DNA of 64,000 nucleotides, from NCBI GenBank assembly GCA_021432635.1, contig MU270058.1, positions 310,001 to 374,000 on the forward strand. Direction: 5' to 3'. This DNA is from Thozetella sp. PMI_491 (lineage: Eukaryota > Ascomycota > Sordariomycetes > Chaetosphaeriales > Chaetosphaeriaceae). The position numbers and the translations under genes are program-made. This document shows, in pieces, positions 55,037-64,000 of the stretch (positions are counted from its first letter, which is position 1; every line of letters starts with the position of its first letter). The notes under the pieces were generated by a model that was given only the letters and a program-made list of their open reading frames with translations, was not told the DNA's origin and searched no databases.

Positions 55037-58000
55037 CTACCTTAACATCTCTTCTCGCGCCCACTGGTCGTCACTGTGCCCCCGCACCGTCTTTAAGTAC
55101 TTGTTGAATGCACCAGATGTCTTTATCACCTGGCTGAGGTGCTCCCAGTCGAGCCGCTCCTTTCGATGCTTGGCCAACTGGCGCGCAGTGAGCAGAGCGT
55201 TTCGGATCTGACGACCGTTCATCTCTTCCGCAGCCAGGTCGTCGAGGCGGCGCTCCAGCTCGGCCATGTTGGCGTCCTCGTCGGTCGACTCCTCGATCAT
55301 GTCGAAGAAGTTGCGCCAAATAGCCTTACGCGACTTCTTGGTTAGGTTGTCATAGTGTATCGCCACCTGGATGCGCGACTTGAAAGCCTCGTCAAAAGTG
55401 CCCACACGGTTCGATGTTAGGATAAGAATTCCTTCGTAGTACTCCAGGACACGAAGGAACACTAGAAGCAGCGTGTGAGTAGCTCGTCATGCGTCGAGAC
55501 GGCATTGATGAAGAGGCCGTGGACTTACCCGATACCAAACTGTTCCTCTGCAGATCAGCCATAGTTCTCTCCTCCAGGAACACGTCTGCCTCGTCCAGTA
55601 ATAGAACTAATCTATTGTCAGCTATCCTCACGGTATAAATGCAAGTTTTCCACATACCGCTATCCCATGTCTTTCCGAGATACAAGACGGTTTCGAGATA
55701 CCTCTCAACATCCTCTGCCTCGGTTCCGATATCTCCACAAGTGACACGGTATAGAGGCTTCTCTGCAATTTCGGCAACGCTGTTTGTATGGCTTTAGTAC
55801 TGTTTCATTTAATCACATGTACAGAGAGGTAGAGAAGAGACGTACCTCTCTGCCGTGAGAGTCTTGCCAGTCCCTGGACTTCCATGTAGAAGGATGATCA
55901 GGCCATTCCCCTTGCCAGTGATAATATCGTCCATCTTTTTTGTTGAGGTCTGCACATTGATGAGAGCGTATATCATTTCTTTCGTTTTCGGGTCTAGCAC
56001 GAGCCGATCGAACGCCTTCTTGTTCCAGTCGACAGGATGAAACTTTTCCACCTCAAGTATCACTAAATATAAGGAGGTTAGCCATTCGCCGCATGTTGAG
56101 AAGCTGGGTAGGCCACTACATACCCCATTTCTTATCATGGAGGTTAAAGCCATGTATAGTTGTGGGGAGAAGCAATTCGGCTTTGGGAGGGAGCTCCTGA
56201 TGGCGACTGATCTTCATAGGCCACCGATCGTACTTGGCCGACTCGTTCCGTTCGAGATCGACGACGGGTGATGAGCGATGTATGAGCTGGTATGTCGCAA
56301 CGTCCACCATAAATCTCGCATTGTTCTATATGTGAAACATCGAGGTTAGTGCGCCCCATGCTAGTTCGCGGTAGAATCTGAAGATGTCACCGTACGTAGA
56401 AGTGATCATGAGCTTTGTCCCAGCCAGTGTAGCATCTTAGCGTCTGGCCTCTCATATCCCAGAACTTTTTGCCCCGTGCTTCCAGCTTCTCGATATCTTC
56501 GCTCCGTGCGTAGGCGACTGGGTGGATGGTAAGATCCGAAATCGGCTTCTCTTCCTCCACCGTTGCCATCTTCCCTTCCCAATCCCGCCTGTGCAAATCG
56601 GCGCCATTGTACTGCCAAGCCCAGCCGTACATCTCAACCTTTTCTCGTTTCGGGTATATGTAATCCTTAAGGACATACGCCTCGAGATGGTTACCATCTT
56701 TGCGGCTGATCACCATTTGGTTGGGCTTGAAAAGCTTTCCAATATGATGAGCTGTAATCTTTCCTTCTTGGAAGAGCTTTTCTGCCTCGTCGTACTCGGC
56801 CTCGTAATTTTCGTTGATAAACTTGAGTAGTGGTTCAACAACCGCTGCGTACATCTTATGCTGAGCCAATTCTGCTAGTTTCTTGCGATGATGAAAAAAG
56901 AAAGGGTAGGGGGCGTCCATCTCCTTTGGGGCATCCGCGACGTCTCCCATGCCGCTCTTGTATACCGGAAACTCGGCAATGTAGCTGAGAGCCTTTTCCA
57001 GAAGGGGAGATACAATCTGCATTCGCTCGCCCCTCTCTGAACAGCCACTTTTATCGCCCCAAACGCGACGGACTCGCGTGCTAGTCGACCTGGATGACGG
57101 CTTCATTTCGCAGTTGTGCTCTTTAAAGATGATGGTACAAACATTCGGGTGGCGATTTAGGTACGCGCCTATGTGCAGGACCCTCGTCTTCGCTGAGAGT
57201 CCCGCGGTGCTATTATTTAAAAGGTTGTGATACGTTGGCTCATCCTCGTAAATGGCCCTGTGATGCGAGTGAGAGTTGTTGGTGCAGAAAATTCGATGCA
57301 AGGTCCGGAGACTTGGAGGTTGCTCGACGACATCGTCTTCGGAATCGCTCTCGGAATCGCTGCTGTTAGAACCTGCTTTATGGTAGTTGACTTGGCCCTC
57401 CAGCATTTGAATCGTGTCAAGCAGATAGGAGATAAACCGTGAGACACCTTGGGTGTCATCGAGGACATCAATATTTAGATGCTTCTCGGCGACGGCGCTC
57501 AGTGCTTCTGCGAGACCAACTTCCATAGGGGGGTGATTTGAAGGTATGATTCCAGTATTTGCACGAAGGTCAGAAGCACTGCTGCTCGCCGCGTTGATCT
57601 CTAGGCTTTCTATGGTAGCTGAATTGGGTGCATGGGAGAGACCAGAATGCGTTTTCTGCTGCGCTGCAACATCCTCAACAATCGTAGAGGATGTCGCTTG
57701 CAGGTTGCCGGAAGGACCTTGTTTTATATACTCATGGCTGCTGTCCGGCGCGGCTTCGTAGCCGTCAGTCAACCCGCGGGGTGCAATACTAGAGCTAGAA
57801 TCGATCGACGCCGTTGTCATAGCCTGCGCTATATTCAGATCCGAAGGTGTTTCCATCTCGAATACGGCTGGTTGTTCTGCTGATGGAAGACTGTCTGTAG
57901 CGAGTCCTCCGTGGTTCTGAGTAAGCAGAGAATAACGGCGCCTCGCCATTTTCTCACGCCACGCGAAGTGTTTGGTGGCTTTCCTTGTGGGATATTTGGT

Positions 58001-58390
58001 TGTGTCCCTAGGATGGCCACCCGATACTATAACAGGGCGCGCTCCAGGACGCATTCCGGGGTGTGTCCCAGGACGCATAGCCCCCGGTGGCAGCGAGCCT
58101 GGACGTGGCGCGATCGGTGGTGTCCCAGAGGGTGAGCCCCGGCCCATCCAGCCAGGGCCAGACGGAGGCCGGGCCCCCCAGCCAGGAGGAGGCGGAGGGC
58201 CTCGACCACCTGGCATCGGGAAGGATGCCGCGACTCCCCGGCCAAGGCCAGGGTTTAGCACTGGGAGCGGTGCTTGGTTTCGAAGAGCTGGCCCCGCATT
58301 CGAATTGTTGAGACGGAGGCCTTCGACATCGTCAGCTAATCCTGCCGGGTTGGATCGTTCAATCACCGGCGCTAGGCTCACCATCCCCAT
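55037..58390 (-). CDS. DUF7025 - AAA+ ATPase
   Basis: Exons 58390-56396, 56325-56124, 56062-55846, 55779-55658, 55606-55529 and 55461-55037 give 1012 aa. The first 130 residues are Pro/Gly/Arg-rich low complexity, then a disordered acidic linker. The middle matches DUF7025 (EDEPTYHNLLNN, TRVLHIGAYLNRHP, MYGWAWQYNGADLHRR, then NNARFMVD after the splice). The AAA+ domain has Walker A GSPGTGKT, Walker B VLLLDEADVFLEER restored by the fourth splice, sensor region ILILTSNRVGTFDEAFKSR and a C-terminal lid (EMNGRQIRNALLTARQLA). Such proteins are common in filamentous fungi and uncharacterised; ATP-driven remodelling is inferred. The start is uncertain: an exon from 58676 to 58382 could join at 58341 by a 40-nt intron in matching phase, adding 82 residues with Arg-Ser-Asp repeats. 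Confidence 0.85.
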
Positions 58391-58507
58391 CAAACTGTTC
58401 TTTCATTGTCGATAGCAGTCCCCGTTGCTTGGTTCTCTTGCTAAAGGTGTCATCTTTCGAAATGGTCGAACTAATGAACAGGCGGGACATATCTCTGTGC
58501 CCACGCC

Positions 58508-58582
58508 CGTCATCGCTGCGACTGTCATCGCTGCGACCGCCATCGCTGCGGCTGCCGTCGCTGCGCCCGTCATCGCTGTGGT
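58508..58582 (-). repeat. 15-bp minisatellite upstream of the AAA gene
   Basis: Five tandem 15-bp units of the type CGTCATCGCTGCGAC. On the minus strand they encode RSDxx units if the upstream exon of the AAA gene is real; otherwise they lie in its 5' leader. Confidence 0.85.
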
Positions 58583-58676
58583 CATCATCTGAGCTGTTTC
58601 CATCAGGCTCCGGCCGTAAGGAGGATGAACCCCGAGAGACAGAAGAATCCATTGTCGCAACAATTTTCGGTGTCAC

Positions 58677-59392
58677 GCCTATGTCCGAAGTGAAGATAGT
58701 ACGAGATCAATCTGGGCGGATCTGGATGTGAGCGATGCAGATCAATGTCGGTCGTCGTGCAATGCCGATCTTAGGTCCGACATGCACGGCTGCCTGGCGG
58801 GATAATTGGCAGGGCAGGGCAAGGCTGCCTCACGGGGATGATTCTCGCGGTGCCCAATAGGCGGGGCTGTGTGTTGTCAGCCTGGCCCCAGATAGCAAGG
58901 TACTTATCCATACCCTTCATTTGTTGCGAGTCTCTCGGTCAATTGCTACGTGGCACTGCGCCTCGCTAATGCGGCCCCCAACTTGGGTTCCCTCTTCCGC
59001 TCCTCGCAGTCAGATGGGCGATGGTTGCATGATCTAGGACAGCAAACCACCTGTATCGATAAGATGATTGCCCGGAAAGAGCTCAAGTATAATTCTAATT
59101 TCTAGCTCCCGTTTTGCTTAGTCAAAAGACAGCGGCGAGTCGTCTCCATCTCAGAATCTTGTGGTCAGTGATTGGCTTCAAGCTTAGCATAAAAAGGGTG
59201 AAGTATTCCCAACCTCTACTATCACATAACATGGGATTGTCAGGTAATGTTGTATCTTTAAAGGGGTTAAAATAGAGATCAAAAATGAGGCTTGTCACGA
59301 GACTGCTTAGAGAAAAGATGTGTTATTAATCTATAATGTGGCACCGTACAGCCCGTACTGCCCACCACTACTTCGAGTACTGGCTTGCAGTC
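58677..59392. other. intergenic, no gene recognised
   Basis: About 0.7 kb between two minus-strand genes; it should hold the promoter of the AAA ATPase gene. Confidence 0.5.
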
Positions 59393-61355
59393 TTATCCTC
59401 CTGGCGGGTCCCGATCTGCTATCTGCACTGACGACCTAATCCTGTCTGTAAACTTCTGGTTTCGTTTTCGAAACGCCGACCGATATTTAGGCTGCCTCAT
59501 CAGCTTATTCATCCTGCGGCCCATATCGGTAAATATTTGCATCTCCTCAAAGAGCCCATCGGAATCAAGCCCCGTGGCCGTAGTAAACCTCCAGGATACA
59601 ATAAGGGCCTTCAGGCTCTTATTGCCTCTTCGTTCTGCCACTTCCGAGATCCACTCGACAAAATCACTTCCCCTAAATATTTCCACCTCACCATCTTCCT
59701 CCTCCAGCGTAGCCGTCTCGAAGAGGCTGATGTCAATCACAAGAAAGAGACGAGGAAGGTTCGAGATGCAGCGCTCAAAGATGCCAAGCCATTGCTTCGT
59801 GTTTGTAGCTGCTTTGAAGTGCTTTACGGTGACTGGGTTAATGCCGTCGCTCACAGCGCTGGGGTTGAGTGCCAGTGCTTGGGAGACAAGCGATTTCAGT
59901 ATGGCCTCTACAGACAAGGCAACGTTCCCGTCTTCGACCATCGATGGAAGAGCCCATATTACAGGATAGTCGTGCTCAAGCACAGCATCGAGGAAATCGG
60001 CAGCAAAGTCGAGAGAGCTGGTACGAACTCCTTTCCCTTCGGCAAGTAACAGTGAGGAAGCAGGGTCCGATATCCAGGACTTAAGCTTCGAGAGTGCCAG
60101 CACGGGCAGCTGCGTTGGCAACCTTTGCCTACGGCGGTTCCGCATAGATCTGCAGTACTCTAGGCTCTGATCTGGCGCATCTGTGTTTTCGATAAAGACC
60201 GTATTTCGGATCTCTTCTATGCGACCCTTTCGAAATACTTGTTTGTACTCGTCGTGAAGTGCCAGCAGCGATTGGCTGTGGAGCGCTTGCTGCTGCTGCT
60301 GTCCTGCGCATGCGTCAGTCTCGCGGGGAGCATGCCGAACGCGGCAAGGGAAGACTTACTAGCGACCATCTCAGTGAGCTGAACGAGGTTGCTATTTAGA
60401 CCATGGATTCGGAGATGCAGATCTCGTATCTCGGCTTTTGAAGCTGCGTTGGCTAACTCATCAACCCGTCTTGATCGCTCCTTGATTTCATCAACGATGG
60501 GCTTGAAGCTCAGCTTGAAGGGCTTGACGATGGCAGTGAGGGAATGCATGAGCTTCCCCTTTTTGTACCACTTGATCGCTATCACGACGAATTCTAAAAT
60601 CTTTGCGTAGACCGCTGCGACCGCATCCTGCATCCGTGGCGTGGGGTACAGTATCGAGTGCAGCTCCGTTCGCGGCAAGACGTCAGCAATATTCGTAGTG
60701 GCTTTGGATATCTCGACGAGCAGTTCTTCGTGGTTGAGAACCGCCTAAGATTGATCAGCGTCAAGGTTCGGATACCGGGGCCTCCAGACTATAACCCACT
60801 ATGAAGAGGAATTTCATGGCACCCCAAGCGAGGGAGACGTATTCTGGATGGTGTGACGAAAACATGTCGAAAATCGCTGCAGCAGATTATGAGCATTCTC
60901 CATCGCGTTCTCACGGTACTCTGGGTCACACCTACATCCATAGTACATGACCCGTGACGAACAGTTTGCAAGCCACGTGCGTACCTTGGTCCCCCTTGAC
61001 TTGGTTTGGTACTCCTGCAGTGCATCGGCAACGGCCTTCTGGACATCTTGCATGGAGTTCTGGCTGCGCAGCCAGATCGCCTGATACTCATCGACGGTGA
61101 GTTCTTTTTGTAGTATCTCAACCGCGCTTTCGTAGGCGCTCTTGGCCGGGTCGGATTGTCTTTGCATCGCATGATCAGCCGCGCTCACCAAGCAATTAGA
61201 TTTTAGAGGCGCATGATTATCTACCTTGTCTCCGAGCTGTCGAGATACCAGTCGGAGTACTCGCGTCCGGCTCGTGGGGCGGAGGCCGTCAGCTCAAGAG
61301 CCGGCCGGTCGGCAAGGCTGCGAAGCACTAGGCCGCCCCGCGCAGTCACCTCCAT
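59393..61355 (-). CDS. DUF7708-type protein, uncharacterised
   Basis: Exons 61355-61225, 61159-60936, 60876-60800, 60744-60360 and 60303-59393 (introns 65, 59, 55 and 56 nt) give 575 aa. The first part matches DUF7708, an N-terminal domain known from fungal NLR-type proteins: VRTWLANCSSRVMYYG, HHPEYVSLAWGAMKFLF, AVLNHEELL, MQDAVAAVYAKILEF and KPFKLSFKPIVDEI. A coiled-coil-like stretch follows. The C-terminal half (RNRRRQRLP, SLLLAEGKGVRTSSLDFA, FPRLFLVIDISLFE-like region, IYTD-type end with QKFTDRIRSS) is a domain I recall together with DUF7708 in fungi; GKGVR takes the place of a proper P-loop, so nucleotide binding is doubtful. The first exon is the least certain; ATG 61167 is the alternative start. 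Confidence 0.78.
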
Positions 61356-61915
61356 GGGATGGTTAGGTGCGCAATGAGCGAGCCTATCCCTAGACTCATA
61401 GGAGCAGCCCAAGTGAGCTTTCGCGGCGATAAAGGGAACTTGCTGCGCTGGATTGTCGGCACTGGGGCCGATCAACCAAGTTTCCCGAGGCCCGCCAGAA
61501 GCGAGAGTGTTCTCGCATCAAACGATGCTGCGGCTGGTCGCTGCAGGCAGCCGGACTGGTGGCGAATCAGCTTGGGCTCGCCATGCTAGCGGCCAATGCA
61601 ACCTGAACAGGTGTGCCCCAACCTAGTTAGCGAATGTGGCTGTGTCGAGTGCTGAGGCTTACAGGTACACCCATATGCTTAATAGCCGGATAGATTACCG
61701 TACCTTAGCACCAAAAGCCTCATGCGCCCGTCAACTGCTACTACAAGCCCCTCTGGACCTATATCGAGTCGTTCACACGAAATATATTTCAGTGGTAAAG
61801 TGGCAAACGTTTTGTGGTCAAATGTAGACAAGTGAAAGGAACCCACAGACCGGAATATGTACATAATGAAAAAAGAGAAAAGCTCGCCCGCGCTGCCCTT
61901 ATCTGGTCTTCTACT

Positions 61916-62792
61916 TCACGAGTCGCGGTAAATTTTGCCCAGGTTGGTCAGTTGCCCGTTCCCGTCCAACAAGGCGGCATTACGGCCGACGTGACCAACA
62001 TCCCGCATTGCCCCAAACCAAGCATAGCGCTCTACCCAGTCAAGAGTGTCCAGGTACTGAACGCTCTGCCTCACGAAGTCCTCCAGGTGGTCCTGGGGGA
62101 GCGGGTTGTTGTCGTCCCAGTTGGTCGAGGCGAACTCGGTGATCCAGACCGGCTTGGTGGCGCCGATTTGGTAGTATGCCGACCTGCATGTAAAAGCGCC
62201 GGTCAGCAAGCAAGGTCCCCCGCCATAGAAACTGCAGGGCTCGGATGGGGACCCAAGTTAGGAAGAGGCGAGCAAGCAGTACGTACCAGATATAGTCGTA
62301 GAACTGCCCAAGCGTCTCGCCATACCAATGGAACGCGTAGAAATCCACATCGCCGCCTCTGGCATGGATCAAAGACAGAAACTTGATCAACCAGGCGGGA
62401 CCCTCCGGCGCCGACGAGATGCCAGGGCTGCCGCATCGTATTCCGCTCTTACGCAAAGGCTCGATCCACTGCATCCAGAGGTCCGCCGCATGCTCGGGCG
62501 TCATATTGGCCTGGTCGCCCCGCTCAGGCTCGTTGAAGACGAGGACGGTCCGGGACGTCGTTTTGGCGGCCTTGGCGGCGAGAGAGCCGATGTCGTTCTC
62601 GTTCCACTGCATCGGGATAAACTCTTGGGGAGAGTTCGGCGTGGCGTTCGGAGACCAGTTGTACAGCCACGAGATCCTAGAGCTGTCAAACACGCTTGGG
62701 TTGTCTACGTTCGTGGTCGGCCAAGCGAGGCCGCGCTTCGACGCGGCGGCGAGGACTGGCAGCAGCGCTGCAGCAGCCAAGGAGAACAACAT
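61916..62792 (-). CDS. secreted GH128 glucanase-like glycoside hydrolase
   Basis: Exon 1 62792-62287 and exon 2 62183-61916 (intron 103 nt, GTACGT..CAG) give 257 aa. A signal peptide (MLFSLAAAALLPVLAAAS) leads to KRGLAWP, the family's typical mature start. The barrel shows WLYNWSP, FIPMQW, LVFNEPE with the acid/base Glu, DFYAFHWYG, and after the splice PVWITEFA with the nucleophile Glu, then YAWFGAM. GH128 enzymes (Asl1-like) cleave beta-1,3-glucan; secreted fungal forms act on cell-wall glucan. The length is normal and all key residues are present. TATAAG on the minus strand near 62910 may be its TATA element. Confidence 0.93.
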
Positions 62793-64000
62793 GATTCAAG
62801 GCAGTTGGTGGACGTAGTCCAATGTAAGGAGTGTGGTTGTCTTGTTGCAGGAGCCCGCTGGCGATCTGCTTCGTACCATCGCCGGAACTCGCAAGGTCTC
62901 TGCACTACTTATACGTATCTAGCCGCCACGATATCTCCTCGAGTCCCAGGCATATCGCTCTCCAATACCTAATCGAGAGAGCCGGCTTGAGTCGCGCCAT
63001 CCACAGGTGAACGACGCCGCCCTATTATTGATCCCGCTGCTCAAATGATTCAGTCGTGGTTAGTGCCATACAACTGCTGTCATTCCATCTGAACTATTTG
63101 GGCGTAGCGATCCCACGGGTTACGGCGTAGAGCGCCTCGGCCATATTCTACTGTTATAGTCAAGCCGAAGCGAGGCTCCTTCTCCCCAGGGGGTAGTCAA
63201 TATACACTGCTTGCGCTGTAGCCCTGCGCCTCGGCGCCGCATTGGGATTGAAATTAGTGCTACGCTTACGGCGCACGTACGAACCCGCAGACCTGGTTGG
63301 ACACATCCGACAAACGTACCGGTTTCGCTTCCTTAATGGGGCTACGGCTCCACCAATTGGGCTCTTTGGAAGTTCTATTAGACGGCGCCGGAAAACGTAC
63401 CAAACTTTCAAGATGTTTTAGGATTGTTTTATTGCTTCGTAATATTATTATATCCATCTGCAAAACATGCCTATCTATGGATATTGGAGTTTTGTGGGAG
63501 CCGCGACGTGTTGCCCCAAGTTATGCCATTTAACCTGTGACAATAGTTGCTGCTGTGCCAATGCTGTGCCAATGCAGTGCTCTTTGACAATGCTTGTTGG
63601 CCAGAGATCCTTTTGATCCGCTAGCTTTTAAGGTGATGAAAAAAAGGCAGTGCGCGGAAACCCAGCCCCACCTCCACCGCCGTAGTGAACCCACTTACGA
63701 GTGGGTGGCTTTGGATGTTGAAGCAATCAATGTCCAATTTTGGTAGATTGCAATGTGGCCATCATAAAGTCAGTTACTAAGCCTTTTTTTTTCTACAAGA
63801 CTATAGCCAGTAAGAAATAAAGATGTATGGTATAGTACCTACCCTCCCTAAAGCAATAAACCGAGGCTAACAAAGACTGTCATACAAGCAAACGCGGACC
63901 TACGGGCAGCGGTCGCCGAATCTTAAATAGTACTTTAATGTTGGGCAATGTTCTGCGGCTCCCGTATATTTCCGGCTTAGTATCTTATACGTAACTGTAA
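62793..64000. other. intergenic to window end, no gene recognised
   Basis: About 1.2 kb. A short tandem repeat (TGCTGTGCCAA twice, then TGCAGTGC) lies at about 63551-63580. Nothing else was recognised. Confidence 0.45.

Overview
The window reads as nuclear DNA of a filamentous ascomycete (Pezizomycotina). About twenty protein-coding genes carry short introns, mostly 47-119 nt, with GT..AG borders and CTAAC/CTGAC-type branch points. Several families are typical of this group: UstYa-like, HET, HeLo, RTA1-like, the DUF7025-AAA ATPase and a secreted intradiol dioxygenase. One LTR retrotransposon has an interior saturated with TA-rich stop codons, as expected from repeat-induced point mutation (RIP). 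Exon models below were built by eye from frame, splice sites and family alignment from memory. Nearly all sum to a multiple of three, but none has transcript support.

Layout: 1-11 kb holds a decayed amidase, a secreted intradiol dioxygenase and a large protein with two copies of a C2H2-like finger module. 11.5-20.7 kb is a metabolic stretch: a class I terpene synthase, a PL20 glucuronan lyase, a secreted type-B carboxylesterase, a convergent acyl-CoA-thioesterase-like gene, a 336-bp MITE-like element and a UstYa/DUF3328 gene. 20.7-28.1 kb is a complete but dead Ty1/copia-type element with 255-bp LTRs and an ATAAC target duplication; its left end abuts the stop codon of the UstYa gene. 28.6-29.7 kb encodes an RTA1-like membrane protein.

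32-42 kb looks like a self-recognition/cell-death neighbourhood. It has a 1115-aa protein that joins a HeLo domain, an E2 ubiquitin-conjugating domain, a C2 domain and a degenerate AGC-type kinase; a multipass membrane protein interrupted by one stop codon; a small single-pass membrane protein; and a HET-domain protein with a pentapeptide-repeat tail. The HeLo-E2-C2-kinase protein is the strongest candidate for an undescribed system.

42-55 kb returns to ordinary accessory metabolism: a secreted GDSL esterase, a sugar/quinate-type MFS transporter, a secreted DUF4874/DUF4832-like protein, a GNAT acetyltransferase, an SDR, a transcription-factor-like protein and a secreted prolyl-aminopeptidase-like hydrolase. 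55-62.8 kb carries three minus-strand genes: a DUF7025-AAA ATPase, a DUF7708-type protein and a secreted GH128 glucanase. The several secreted carbohydrate-active enzymes (PL20, GH128, GDSL esterase, intradiol dioxygenase) fit a saprotroph or plant-associated fungus. I saw no tRNA, rRNA or CRISPR.
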